From the NCBI RefSeq assembly GCF_900637665.1, contig NZ_LR134386.1, forward strand, positions 2,534,501 through 2,598,500: a stretch of DNA of 64,000 nucleotides. The letters are read 5' to 3'. This document shows positions 34,572 through 44,561 of this stretch, one piece after another. Position numbers and translations under genes: made by a program. How positions within the stretch are numbered: the first letter of the stretch is position 1; every line of letters starts with the position of its first letter. Origin of the DNA: Chryseobacterium nakagawai. Its GTDB lineage: Bacteria; Bacteroidota; Bacteroidia; Flavobacteriales; Weeksellaceae. The notes below the pieces were generated by a model. That model did not search any database. It was not told where the DNA came from and saw only the letters and a program-made list of their open reading frames with translations.

Positions 34572-37550
34572 ATGCTTGAAATATTAAATAATAGAACAGA
34601 ACACACTCACGAAAACGAACAGTTCCGTAGAGTTATTGACATAATCGAAATAGCTTTTAATAAATTGGGATATAATGGTGTACTAATTGGTAATCCATTT
34701 AACGAATCTTATTCTCGTTTTCGTGCCGATGCTATATTATACTATAACAATGGTCTAATACTTATTGATTTTAAAGATTACAAAGGAATAATCAAATTGC
34801 CACCAAATGAAAATGAATTTCATTCAGCAAAGTGGCATAACGAAAATCTAAAAGACAGAAGTAGATTGGAAATAAAAGCAGGTGCAAATTTTATCAATCC
34901 ATTTAGACAATTAGTTTCCTATCGTAATGCTTTTAGAGAGCTGGTAGAGAAAAACAAATATTTGGGTGGAATAAATCCGGCAAGAGTTTGTATTGCAAAT
35001 ATTTTTTCAGGACCAATTGAAATTCATAATGAGGTTCCAAGAAACTTACCCTATTACAAACTTATTCAAGAATCAGAATTAGGTAATTTCATTTATGATT
35101 TTGCAAGTGAGAATACATATAAGGAAGACATTGCTAAAATTTTGAGAAGCGTTTTTCCTGCCGAAAAATGGATTAAAAATCTAAGAATTACTATTCCAGA
35201 GCCAATCATTGAAAAACAGATAACTGAAATTGACAATGACGTTCAGAAAAACATAGTTGATTTTCTCAAGGAAGAAAATGGTGGCATTCTTGTTTTAGAA
35301 TCTATGAATACCGAAGATAGAGATTCTTGGTTACGATTTGCAACAAACGAAGCAGTAAATCACAATATTCCACAAGTTGAAAAGTGGTCGCATTCTGCAC
35401 GAATTAGCAAGAAAATTCAAAAGCGAAGCAACATAGAAACAGAAGGAATTTACAGCATCATTTATGGCGGTTCAGACATTGAAGGACAAAATGAAAATCC
35501 AGATACCGAAGAACAAGAAGAAGAATTGTTGGAAGTAATTCCTCTGAAATCAAGTAAAGATATTGATGAAAAAGCATTGATTATTATTACTGAAGCTCAC
35601 TTAGTAAGCCGTAGTTTAAGTCAATCTGAATTATTGCGTTTTGGTTCAGGAAGATTATTAGAAGATATTGTCAAATTTATCAATCCTCAAAGCGACCGCA
35701 AAATTGTGTTTATTGGCGACCCGTATTCTTTGACATTTGGTAAAGATGAAGATACTGCATTGAATTTAGAAACTTTGTCTGAATTATATGATAAAGAAAA
35801 AATAAAACATTATCGCAAACCGATAGAGAATGAAGCTACAGACGGAAAAGAAAAACTGAGAATTGATTTAGCAAACAGTATTGAAAAATTTCTTTTTAAT
35901 GATCTGAGTTATAGTTTTGACCAAACTACTTTAATTGATTTAAAAGACGACAGTCAAAGAATCCAAAATCTATATTCGTGGTTTGCTAAACCATTTTTAA
36001 ATGAACCTGATAAGGCGGTTTTATTCTATTCAAAAAAAGATTGTTTAAAAACCAACAAGTGGATTAAAAAACAATGCCTAAAAAGTGGAGAAACTTTAGC
36101 AATAAATGATTTGCTAATTGTGAACAACAATGTTTCTATTCCTGATGATAGCGGATTCCAAATTCCAAGAAGAATTATAAATGGAATGTTTTTTACGGTA
36201 CTTGACATTAAAGAAACGCAACAAGAGCATATTAAAATTCGGCAATCCCAAAATCCTATAGTTTTATCTTTTTCAAAAATAAATGTGAAATGTTTGAGTT
36301 TGGCGGGCTCTCCCGATACTGACATTTGGATTTTGGACAATTATTTCAACAGCGAAGATGAATTAACAAAAGAAGAACAAATTGCTTTTAGAGTTTTTGT
36401 AAATGCAAAAATTAACAATGAAAAACGGAAACAAAAATTTGAAGACAGCCAAGATTATAAACAATTATTACAAGACAAGCAGTATAATGACCTTTCAAAC
36501 GAAGAAAAAGACGCAATAAAAATACTTGTTAAAAACTACAATCTGTTAAAAGAAAAGAAAGAGAAAATTGAAACAAGCAGAAATGCAAGAAATTTACTTT
36601 CAAGTTATTACAAAAGATATTCAAAGAAATTATTTTTTCAGATAAAGGATTCTGACCCATTTGTAAATGCAGTATTTGTAAAATATGGTTGGGCAATTAC
36701 AGTTCATAAAGCAATAGGTTCTAATTATAACGAAGTTATTATAAAAGGACACCGTAAAGAAAATGACGGAATTACAAATGATAGTTATTTCCGTTGGTTA
36801 TATAGCGGTGTTACAGCAGGAAAAACCGTTAACATAATTTCGCCTCAAATAATAAATCCTTTTATGAATTGTGTCTTTGAAGACAATTCCACAAATGGAG
36901 TTACCATAAAATCAAAACAATTTTTAATTTTTGAAGATTATAAAGTTGAAGCAAGATTTGTAGAAAAAATACAATCAATTGACAACAAAAATGTAGTTGG
37001 AGCAATTTGTGAACTTTCCAAGTTGCTTGAACAAAACGGATATTTACTTGAAAGCTCAAAAAAGTTCACTGAATACTTAACAAAAGTCCATTATTCAATT
37101 CCTCAAAACGAAAATCAGCAATTGATTCTCAACATTGACAATAAGGGTTCAAAAGACAATTTTGCAGTTGGCAATATTCGTATTGAAAAACTAAATGGTG
37201 CAGACGAAACTATTGTAAAAAAGTGTATTGAAAATTGCTTATCTCAAAAACAAAATGTTAGTTCGATAACAGACGATAAACCTGAATCACCGACAGATTT
37301 TAGAGAAGAAATTTATTCCGATTGGATTCAAAATTGTGAAAATAAAAACATTACACTAAAAATCATACAAAGCCATAATAACCAAGATATTTTTCGTGCC
37401 ACTTGCGAAAATGACAATTTGATTTTTAAAGTTTGGTATGGTACAAGTGAACAAAGTAAATCAAAAGGGTTTTTCTCAAAAATTGAAGTTTTGAAAAAAT
37501 CTTCTGAAACAATTTTAGAAAAAGTAAAAGGTATAATTTATGGATTCTAA
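34572..37550 (+). CDS. NERD-nuclease / degenerate SF1 helicase-like protein
   Basis: A 992-aa protein. The N-terminus (about 15-180) is a NERD-type PD-(D/E)XK nuclease: D53 in FRADAILYY and D66/K68 in LIDFKDYKG. A UvrD/Pif1-like ATPase fold follows from about residue 220. The usual Walker A is absent: the segment ILVLESMNTEDRDSW has no GKT. A Walker-B-like IITEAHLV (near 340), IVFIGDPYSL (near 378) and TVHKAIGSNYNEVI (near 710) remain, but the final arginine-finger motif is changed to YSGVTAGK. It may therefore have lost ATP hydrolysis. It overlaps the downstream gene by 11 bases, so the two form one module. I do not recognise it as a named system. Confidence 0.65.
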   Translation: MLEILNNRTEHTHENEQFRRVIDIIEIAFNKLGYNGVLIGNPFNESYSRFRADAILYYNNGLILIDFKDYKGIIKLPPNENEFHSAKWHNENLKDRSRLEIKAGANFINPFRQLVSYRNAFRELVEKNKYLGGINPARVCIANIFSGPIEIHNEVPRNLPYYKLIQESELGNFIYDFASENTYKEDIAKILRSVFPAEKWIKNLRITIPEPIIEKQITEIDNDVQKNIVDFLKEENGGILVLESMNTEDRDSWLRFATNEAVNHNIPQVEKWSHSARISKKIQKRSNIETEGIYSIIYGGSDIEGQNENPDTEEQEEELLEVIPLKSSKDIDEKALIIITEAHLVSRSLSQSELLRFGSGRLLEDIVKFINPQSDRKIVFIGDPYSLTFGKDEDTALNLETLSELYDKEKIKHYRKPIENEATDGKEKLRIDLANSIEKFLFNDLSYSFDQTTLIDLKDDSQRIQNLYSWFAKPFLNEPDKAVLFYSKKDCLKTNKWIKKQCLKSGETLAINDLLIVNNNVSIPDDSGFQIPRRIINGMFFTVLDIKETQQEHIKIRQSQNPIVLSFSKINVKCLSLAGSPDTDIWILDNYFNSEDELTKEEQIAFRVFVNAKINNEKRKQKFEDSQDYKQLLQDKQYNDLSNEEKDAIKILVKNYNLLKEKKEKIETSRNARNLLSSYYKRYSKKLFFQIKDSDPFVNAVFVKYGWAITVHKAIGSNYNEVIIKGHRKENDGITNDSYFRWLYSGVTAGKTVNIISPQIINPFMNCVFEDNSTNGVTIKSKQFLIFEDYKVEARFVEKIQSIDNKNVVGAICELSKLLEQNGYLLESSKKFTEYLTKVHYSIPQNENQQLILNIDNKGSKDNFAVGNIRIEKLNGADETIVKKCIENCLSQKQNVSSITDDKPESPTDFREEIYSDWIQNCENKNITLKIIQSHNNQDIFRATCENDNLIFKVWYGTSEQSKSKGFFSKIEVLKKSSETILEKVKGIIYGF

Positions 37551-40110
37551 AACAGTTTTTGAATTACGAAAAGAAGCACAGAGTTTATCAGGGATTGAAA
37601 AACTGAATAAATTAAACAATGCTCTAAATATCTCACGAAATCTTTACTTAGAGGACAGTTCAGACGAATGGATTCAAAAAGCATTTGCTTGGGTTCTAAT
37701 AGATTTGTGTAAATATTACATAGCAGAAAGAAACTTGAATCAAGCAGGAGTTTGTTATAACGAATTAATTACAATAGACTTTAAAGGTTATGATGATGAT
37801 ATAATTGAAAATCAAAAAAACTTTCTTCGCCCAAAGATTGACACAAATTATTCGGAGGTTCAAAGAGCGGAAGAATTAAGCAAAGACGGAAATAATAAAG
37901 AAGCATTAGCGATTTTTAAAAACCTAATTGCTCAAAACAGACTAACAGAAATACATCACGAAAGCTACGGTTGGGTAATCTACCGATACATAAAAGCAGA
38001 AGAAAGTAATCTTTCATCGATTGATGTAAGAACGTTTTTAAGAGATTATATGAACTTAAAGAATGAAAGACCGTCAATGCTTCATTCTATGATTTTAAAT
38101 TTCGCATTAAACTATTCTAAAACACACAGCGACTTTAAGTTTTACAACTTTTTTCTTTTGTGGAATCCTGACAATCTTCGCCACGAAGATTTACACGATG
38201 GATATAAAGACGGAAAAAGTATTCCCTCACTTATTTCACGCATTTGCAGAGAGTTTGTAAATTCAAACGCAGAAATAAACATTGAAGAATTTTTAAGCAA
38301 AATTGACCTTAGCAAAGAAACCGTTTTAGACTTTTTCAGAGAAACCATTTTTTGGAATATTTTCAATGCTCACAAGGAAAATAAATTTTCTGACTTGTGG
38401 AATTTGTTTGAGCAATACAATAACAATTATTCCAAACACGGACAATCAAAATGGCATTCCGAAATTTTAAATCTTGCTGAAAGGTTTATGAAAGAAAATG
38501 ATGAATGGCGTTTTCTCAACTTTTTCAAAAATTGGAATCCAGAAAATTTAAGAACTGACGATTGGAAAGAAACAAAAAAAGACGAACACACATACAAACC
38601 ATTAGCAACAAAAGCACTTAAAAAGACTTTTGAAATTCTGAAAACTCAAACATCTGAACAAAATTTTTCTTGGCTAATCAAACCGTATGAAACCGCAATC
38701 AAATTGTTTCCCGATGATGAGTGGTTGTTGAGAGAAAAAGCATTACTTCATTTCAAGAACAACGAATTAGAATTAGCAATCAAAATATACACGCAACTTG
38801 TTTTGGAACTTTCCAATAAACATTATGTTTGGCAAGAGTTTTCAGATTGTATAATTTCCGATAATTCCTTGAAAATCGGAATGCTGTCAAAAGCATTGAG
38901 TTTAGAAAAAAACGAAGATTTTTTAGGCGATATTCATTTAGATTTAGCAAAAGCGTTAATTGACGAAAATCTTTTAGAAAATGCACTTATAGAACTTGAA
39001 GCATACAAAAAACATAGAGAAATAAAAGGTTGGAAATTGTCATCACTTTTTGACGAATTACACGAAAAAGCAAGTTCAATTAAACAAAGTTTAAAAGACA
39101 ATCGGGAACTATACAAAAATTATATTCCTTTTGCCGAAAACTTCGCTTATGCTGATTTAGATTGGACAGAACTTGTTTTGGTTGATAAATGGAAAGACGA
39201 CAAAGGAAAAGACCGTTTAACTTTTACAGATGGAAAAACGATAGATTTTGCAATTAGTAAAAATCGTTTTGAAACCTTGAAACAATCTGAATTAGGACAA
39301 ATTTTAAAGTTCAAACTTCACAAGCAAGAAATTAAAAAGGAAGTTGAAGCAAAATTTGCTTGGTCTGGAAAAACAATCGTTACAGACCACAAGTATATTC
39401 CACTTATTGCAGAAAAATCAGAAAAGAAACATTGGGAAATTTTAGAAGACACTTTTGCATTTGTTGATTATATCAATAAAGAAAAAAACATTATTCACGC
39501 AATTACAACGGGACACAAAGAAGTATTTTTTCCTCAAATTAAACCTGAACTACAAATAGGAGATTTTGTAACAGCCAAAAGTTACATCAAAAAAGTAAAA
39601 GACGAAAACAGAACAGAACTGCGACAAATTCAGAAAATTGACAAAGGTTCTGTCATTTCAAAATTCCAAACTCAAATTGCTATAATTGACGGAATAAATG
39701 AACAAAAACAATTATTCCATTTCGTTCTCAATTCAAAATTGCAAGGAATTATTAGATATTCAGAAACAAGACTTAGACCAAATGAAGGAGATTTTATCAA
39801 ACTTTCATTTGCTACAAAAACAGACAAAGACAAAAAGCTAAGAGTAAAAGTTCTGAATATTGAACCAACAGAAGAAACAAATACCAATTTACGAAAAGAC
39901 ATCACAGGATTATTGGAAGTAAAGTACAAAGATTACAATTATGACGAAAATATGCCCGATTTTGCATTTATTGGAGATTATTATGTGCCAAAATATCTTT
40001 TAGAAAGACACAATATCATTACTGATTGTAGAGTAAATGCAAGAGCTATTTATGGAGAGGATAAAATGAAACTTCCAAAATGGAAAATAATAAAATTGCA
40101 AAAAATCTAA
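37540..40110 (+). CDS. TPR-rich protein with beta-strand (OB-like) C-terminus
   Basis: An 856-aa protein overlapping the NERD protein gene by 11 bases. Residues about 1-525 are alpha-helical with tetratricopeptide-like repeats (pairs such as AEELSKDGNNKEALAIFKNL and EKALLHFKNNELELAIKIY). Residues about 530-856 are rich in short strands, including several blocks like FAFVDYINKEKNIIHAITTG and KGSVISKFQTQIAIIDGIN, suggesting OB or cold-shock-like folds that bind nucleic acid. No catalytic motif is seen. Together with the NERD partner it looks like a sensor or adaptor with a nuclease. Recalls TPR-and-OB proteins of conflict systems, but I cannot name the family. It is the last gene before the island integrase. 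Confidence 0.55.
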   Translation: MDSKTVFELRKEAQSLSGIEKLNKLNNALNISRNLYLEDSSDEWIQKAFAWVLIDLCKYYIAERNLNQAGVCYNELITIDFKGYDDDIIENQKNFLRPKIDTNYSEVQRAEELSKDGNNKEALAIFKNLIAQNRLTEIHHESYGWVIYRYIKAEESNLSSIDVRTFLRDYMNLKNERPSMLHSMILNFALNYSKTHSDFKFYNFFLLWNPDNLRHEDLHDGYKDGKSIPSLISRICREFVNSNAEINIEEFLSKIDLSKETVLDFFRETIFWNIFNAHKENKFSDLWNLFEQYNNNYSKHGQSKWHSEILNLAERFMKENDEWRFLNFFKNWNPENLRTDDWKETKKDEHTYKPLATKALKKTFEILKTQTSEQNFSWLIKPYETAIKLFPDDEWLLREKALLHFKNNELELAIKIYTQLVLELSNKHYVWQEFSDCIISDNSLKIGMLSKALSLEKNEDFLGDIHLDLAKALIDENLLENALIELEAYKKHREIKGWKLSSLFDELHEKASSIKQSLKDNRELYKNYIPFAENFAYADLDWTELVLVDKWKDDKGKDRLTFTDGKTIDFAISKNRFETLKQSELGQILKFKLHKQEIKKEVEAKFAWSGKTIVTDHKYIPLIAEKSEKKHWEILEDTFAFVDYINKEKNIIHAITTGHKEVFFPQIKPELQIGDFVTAKSYIKKVKDENRTELRQIQKIDKGSVISKFQTQIAIIDGINEQKQLFHFVLNSKLQGIIRYSETRLRPNEGDFIKLSFATKTDKDKKLRVKVLNIEPTEETNTNLRKDITGLLEVKYKDYNYDENMPDFAFIGDYYVPKYLLERHNIITDCRVNARAIYGEDKMKLPKWKIIKLQKI

Positions 40111-40293
40111 CACAAATAGTTATGATATTTTAGAATTAATTTCAACTTAAATTTAAAAGAGTCTGCAAACTCAATTATTATAATGTCTGCAGACAATTAA
40201 ACACAAGAAAAAGAATCATGGTAAGAGTTTACTAAAAAGATATACGAAATACAAAATTGAAAAGCCGAAATATAAAAATAATTTCTTCACTTC

Positions 40294-41511
40294 TTATTTA
40301 TCCCGAAGTTTACTCTTTAAAATTGACATATCATCACTCACTTTCTTATCCAAGATCTTCGCATAATGCTGAGTGGTTTTTATATTGGTATGACCTAGCA
40401 TTTTACTTACACTTTCAATCGGAACGCCATTAGACAATGTAACAGTAGTGGCGAACGTATGTCTTGCGATATGAAACGTTAGCTCTTTATTGATTCCACA
40501 GACATTCACAATTTCTTTGAGATACGAATTCATCTTTTGATTACTGAGAACAGGAAACAAGACATTCGAATTTACACATTCAGGATGGCCTTCATATTTT
40601 AAAATCAGTTCCTGTGCTAAAGGTAATAATGGAACTCTGGTTGAGGTATCCGTTTTTTGACGATGTGTGAAAATCCATCGGTCGCCATCTATTCCTATAT
40701 TAACGTGAGATTTCGACAATTTCTTTACATCAACATACGCCAAACCAGTATAGCAACTGAAAAGAAAAATATCACGCACTTGGTTCAATCTTTCTGATGC
40801 AAATTCCTTCTCGTAGATCGCTTGAATTTCCTCTTTGGTAAGATATGGGCGTTCAACTACCTTAAGCTTTGCTTTGTAGCTTAAAAAAGGATCTTTGGAG
40901 AGCCAGCCATTCGACATACATATCCGAATGATCTTTTTGAAATTCTTGATATACTTTACCGCAGTATTGTTTGCGCATTTACGCACACTGCGAAGCCAGA
41001 AGTCATAATCCATAATAAAAGCGTGATCGATCTTTGTAATGTCAATATCCGAAGTTTTATATTTCCAGATTAGAAATTCCTGCGTATGCTTTAACGATGT
41101 TTTATAACGCTCCAATGTTCCGGGGGCAAAATCCTGACCTACCAGTGCTTCAACTTTATCATTGTGATCCTGAAAAATAGGAATGAGCATTCTTGTGGCA
41201 ACATCAGTTCCAAGTAGTTTAGATTTTAAACCTTCAGATGTTACAAAGTCTTCTTCTTTCAGCATCTGGTAGTGAGAATCGTAAACTTGTTGTTCTAAAG
41301 TTTTAAGATAGACATTAAGCGTTTTCGCCTCCTGAGAGTTGCCAACTGCTTTATGTGCTTTAACATCCCATTTCTGTGGGTCGATGTACCTTTTAGCGGC
41401 AATGTCCGCTGCCTTGCCATCAATCGTGATTCTTAAGTAGATGGGAGCGGTTCCGTTTGTTCTGATTTTATTCTTTTTTATAAAGAATAACAGGTTGAAT
41501 GTTTTGTTCAT
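40294..41511 (-). CDS. Island tyrosine integrase, tRNA-linked
   Basis: A 405-aa site-specific integrase typical of Bacteroidetes. An arm-type DNA-binding domain (about 1-95, RTNGTAPIYLRITIDGKA) precedes the SAM-like core-binding domain (about 100-210) and catalytic domain. Catalytic residues include R in FSCYTGLAYVDVKKL region (about 250; here TGLAY replaces the usual TGxRxxE), HIARHTFATT (about 345) and LGHTNIKTTQHYAKI with the nucleophilic Tyr. It lies 250 bases from the 3' end of tRNA-Ser, the usual target of such integrases. It would insert and excise the defence island on its left. The missing classic Arg in the first motif deserves checking. Confidence 0.85.
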   Translation of the reverse strand: MNKTFNLLFFIKKNKIRTNGTAPIYLRITIDGKAADIAAKRYIDPQKWDVKAHKAVGNSQEAKTLNVYLKTLEQQVYDSHYQMLKEEDFVTSEGLKSKLLGTDVATRMLIPIFQDHNDKVEALVGQDFAPGTLERYKTSLKHTQEFLIWKYKTSDIDITKIDHAFIMDYDFWLRSVRKCANNTAVKYIKNFKKIIRICMSNGWLSKDPFLSYKAKLKVVERPYLTKEEIQAIYEKEFASERLNQVRDIFLFSCYTGLAYVDVKKLSKSHVNIGIDGDRWIFTHRQKTDTSTRVPLLPLAQELILKYEGHPECVNSNVLFPVLSNQKMNSYLKEIVNVCGINKELTFHIARHTFATTVTLSNGVPIESVSKMLGHTNIKTTQHYAKILDKKVSDDMSILKSKLRDK

Positions 41512-41612
41512 AGTGTGGTAACTTTAATTGTTAATAATTTACTTTTTATTACCACTTTCTGCAAGATGTACAATCGTTAGACTGCCTGTTAGTCGGCTTT
41601 CCCAGAATTTTT

Positions 41613-41647
41613 CGTGACCCATTTTCAAATTTTCACGATGGGTCACG
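41613..41647. repeat. Inverted repeat 1 upstream of integrase
   Basis: CGTGACCCAT at 41613-41622 is repeated inverted at 41638-41647 with a 15-base spacer. It lies between the integrase start and the tRNA, where arm-type or operator sites are expected. Confidence 0.6.
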
Positions 41648-41648
41648 G

Positions 41649-41675
41649 AATAGGTCATATAAATCGTGACCTATT
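41649..41675. repeat. Inverted repeat 2 upstream of integrase
   Basis: AATAGGTCA at 41649-41657 and TGACCTATT at 41667-41675, one base after the first repeat. The GGTCA half-sites are shared with repeat 1 (GGTCACG), so the same protein may bind both. Confidence 0.6.
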
Positions 41676-41706
41676 TTGATTTTTTTTGATAAAAGCGCTA
41701 AAACAA

Positions 41707-41740
41707 AAAACGCTGTAAACATTGATGTTTACAGCGTTTT
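41707..41740. terminator. Terminator downstream of tRNA-Ser
   Basis: A 16-bp perfect stem (AAAACGCTGTAAACAT at 41707-41722 with 41725-41740) and a T-rich end on the minus strand, 21 bases from the tRNA 3' end. It can stop the tRNA transcript. Confidence 0.8.
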
Positions 41741-41761
41741 AGCTTATTTTGGTTCCCCAAC

Positions 41762-41849
41762 TGGCGGAGAGTGAGGGATTCGAACCCCCGGACCTGTTAC
41801 AGTCAACAGTTTTCAAGACTGCCGCAATCGACCACTCTGCCAACTCTCC
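41762..41849 (-). tRNA. tRNA-Ser (anticodon UGA)
   Basis: An 88-base cloverleaf including encoded CCA (41762-41764). The acceptor stem GGAGAGT (41849-41843) pairs with ACTCTCC (41772-41766). The anticodon loop reads CTTGAAA with TGA, the T-loop is GTTCGAATC, and the long variable arm fits class II tRNA-Ser. The 3' end faces the integrase, so it is a likely integration site. Confidence 0.95.
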
Positions 41850-42182
41850 CTAAACTTCGATTATATCGTTGTTTTTTAGTGGTGCAAATATAGGGAGTTT
41901 TAAATTACTGACAAAATATTTTTTTATAAAATTTATTTTTTTTGACTCTACCTACAGACGGAGCTTTATATAGGTTTATATTTATGATCTTTAAAGGGTT
42001 TAAATACCATTGTTTTTGTACAAAGGTATCGGAAGATAACATAGGAAACCTTTTATATTCAAAAAAATGAGTATGGATAACTGAAAAATGGAGTTTAATG
42101 TTTTTCAGTTTTTTTATATTTTACATCTGACCGAAAAATGAAATAGACTTTAGGGGTGTCTTTTATCATTTGTATTAATAGG

Positions 42183-42857
42183 TTATCCTAATAAATTTTT
42201 ACGGGTATTATTGAAAATATCAGGAATATTACCCTCTATCAATAAATCGAAAAACTTCCCATACCCATTTTCTATTTTATATTCCAGCTCATTTGGATAG
42301 AGTGGGAACAAGGTGTGTAGGGTAATGATTCTGTTATCGCTGATAACTTGCATAAAATCATCATCAAAAGTAGCAGAAGGCAATAAAATACAGCTTGTAA
42401 ACTGTGTATTTTCATCATAAGGATCCGAAATATCACTCCATGCCTGCAGAGAATGACCTTCAGTCAAAAATGTATCCTGATGATGTGGAAATCTTGCCAT
42501 ATCTTTTACCATGCCTATGATCCAGTCGTTTTTTCCTTCACTTGGAAATGTTTTTTCAAATTCCAGTTCTTTAGGAAGCAAAATCAAAAGTTCAGCAAAG
42601 GCATAGTCCTCTTTATCTTCGATGGTATCGGGGACCTTCATTTCCAGCAAACTCATACCGGAGGTTATCAGAAGGTTGAAGTCTTGATCTTTAGGTTGTA
42701 TAAAATAAACATCAAGATGGAAATCGAGTGACAGCATCTCATGAAAAACGGTCATTTCCTCACTTTTGAAATGTTGATCCAGGTGTTTCTCCAAAGCCTC
42801 AACATTTTCGTAATAATGTTTTTTGTTTTGTATTCTTTCGATTAGTTCGTTGTCCAT
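42183..42857 (-). CDS. Suppressor-of-fused (SUFU) domain protein
   Basis: A 224-aa soluble protein matching the SUFU-like domain: the pattern HxDVYFIQP near 46-55, LITSGMSLLEMKVP near 63-76 and the ELLILLPKELEF segment near 88-100. The family is widespread in bacteria, and some members act as immunity proteins to polymorphic toxins; others have no known role. No toxin gene is adjacent. It is a single-gene unit here. The left gap (41850-42182) has no other gene. Confidence 0.8.
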   Translation of the reverse strand: MDNELIERIQNKKHYYENVEALEKHLDQHFKSEEMTVFHEMLSLDFHLDVYFIQPKDQDFNLLITSGMSLLEMKVPDTIEDKEDYAFAELLILLPKELEFEKTFPSEGKNDWIIGMVKDMARFPHHQDTFLTEGHSLQAWSDISDPYDENTQFTSCILLPSATFDDDFMQVISDNRIITLHTLFPLYPNELEYKIENGYGKFFDLLIEGNIPDIFNNTRKNLLG

Positions 42858-43192
42858 ATTTTGTTTTTTTTTATCTCTCTTGCTCTGTGTGGCATTTGTC
42901 AGGAATAGTAGAATTGTACTGCTTCTTTAAAGATAATGTTATTTTTCAATTCTATAGACATAAATTGATGATAGATATGATTATAGAAAACTTCTGAACT
43001 ATAAAAATATCAATTTCATATTGATGAAATCTGCTGAGCTAATATAAGGGAGAATAGTCTGAAGTTTTCAAAGAAAATAGGCCGTGCTTAAAAAAATATA
43101 AGTTCAATTATCAGCTTGCTATTTTTAATGATGATGTTGCAGGTTTATAGTAAATTTATAGTCATCATATAATTTGAGATAAATGCCAGATC
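42858..43192. other. Gene-free gap
   Basis: Divergent spacer between the SUFU gene and the plus-strand operon at 43193. It is AT-rich; I see no repeat or clear promoter in it. Confidence 0.6.
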
Positions 43193-44536
43193 ATGAAACA
43201 ATTTACATTCAAATACCAAAATAATAAAGGAGGTTTATATGTTTTACTTTCCCTTTTCGGAATTCCTTTGATGATAATTTTATTGAGCATCGTTCTTTTG
43301 GATATTATCCCATGGAGCTTATGGATCATCATTCCTTTGGGGATTGGGGCTGTAGTATATTGTATGGCCCGGTTTATCAGAATATCAAGAGAAATAGATA
43401 CGCTTTCTGTAGATCATGAAGGTTTTACTTCAGAGAAACATGGCCGTATTCGTTATGAAGATATATATAGTATTCCTCCTTATAACTTTTTACAGGCTCC
43501 ACCACCTTCTATGCGAATCAAACTGAATAACGGAAAAAAACTGGTATGGCAATTTAATCCCCGGAATCAAAAATCAGCAGAAGATATTGCAACATTCATT
43601 GCATTCCGGGATGAGCTTCTTTTGAATCTGGAACAGAATGCTCAACAGTCTTTTCTGGCCAAAGAAGAAGATATTCAGAAAACTAAATTACAGGAAAAAG
43701 GTTCCCGTCTTGTAGAGCAATTGCAAGTCTCCAAAAACCGAAATTATAAATATATTGCCATCTCTTTGTCAGCGGTATCTGCATTGCTGATATTGGCACG
43801 TACCTGTGGCTCAGATATTATTCAAAATAAAAGAAAAGAAGAGGCCAGATCTCTCACCAGGGCTATGCTTCAAATAGAATCTGATTATGAGAAAAATGTT
43901 CAGCAGGCTCAAAGAACAGCCGCAGATTATTCTCTGAAATTTGGGGCGATAGTACTTTTTACCAATGATCCGAAAGCCTCTATAGAATTTGTTCCGGAAA
44001 TAGGTGGAAATCCGTATATGCCAAAAATAGAAGCCATAGGTTTACGACGCATAGAGGATAATGAAATTCTTGAAAAGTACATCAAGCATCCTGATAGTGT
44101 GGACTATCATATGGCGGTTATCAATACATCTGGAAAATTCTTTGCAGTAATGAATAAGAGTATATTCAGTCAGGATGATGAGAGTAGTGTTCCTGTTTAC
44201 CTTACTGTTTATAATCCAAATGAGGCATTTCCGCCCTCCAATTTTCGGGGATCAAAAGACACTGCATTTAGGCCTATTGAATTCAGTTCTTCCATTGGTT
44301 TGCCCGTGAAAGGTGATTTTACGAATGCAATTCTTGAAAATATGGACTATGCATCAGTTCGGGCGGTCCTTCAGAAATATAAGAGTACTTTTTTTTATAT
44401 GGCTGTAAAAGAAATGGATGTATCTACAAAGAAGTTTCAAAAACTGAAAGAAATGATAATTTCTGATTTTGAAAAGCATGGGATTTCAACAGAACCATTT
44501 CTGGAACAAAGATTTAATACCAATGCCAAACATTAG
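43193..44536 (+). CDS. Membrane protein of unknown function, Arr-linked
   Basis: A 447-aa protein. Two transmembrane helices lie at about 14-37 and 40-60, followed by a PH-like segment (about 70-140, REIDTLSVDHEGFTSEKHGR then a strand-rich part). A third hydrophobic helix is near 185-203 (YIAISLSAVSALLILART). The C-terminal 240 residues are soluble and not recognised. It lies 25 bases before the arr-like gene, so they are probably co-transcribed. Whether it helps Arr is unknown. Confidence 0.7.
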   Translation: MKQFTFKYQNNKGGLYVLLSLFGIPLMIILLSIVLLDIIPWSLWIIIPLGIGAVVYCMARFIRISREIDTLSVDHEGFTSEKHGRIRYEDIYSIPPYNFLQAPPPSMRIKLNNGKKLVWQFNPRNQKSAEDIATFIAFRDELLLNLEQNAQQSFLAKEEDIQKTKLQEKGSRLVEQLQVSKNRNYKYIAISLSAVSALLILARTCGSDIIQNKRKEEARSLTRAMLQIESDYEKNVQQAQRTAADYSLKFGAIVLFTNDPKASIEFVPEIGGNPYMPKIEAIGLRRIEDNEILEKYIKHPDSVDYHMAVINTSGKFFAVMNKSIFSQDDESSVPVYLTVYNPNEAFPPSNFRGSKDTAFRPIEFSSSIGLPVKGDFTNAILENMDYASVRAVLQKYKSTFFYMAVKEMDVSTKKFQKLKEMIISDFEKHGISTEPFLEQRFNTNAKH

Positions 44537-44561
44537 AAATTAAAAAACCAAAACAAATATT

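Noticed and set aside
41762..41849. Second copy of the tRNA 3' end as left att site
   Set aside because: I looked for the tRNA 3' sequence elsewhere in the window by eye and did not find it; a computed search would be needed to exclude it.
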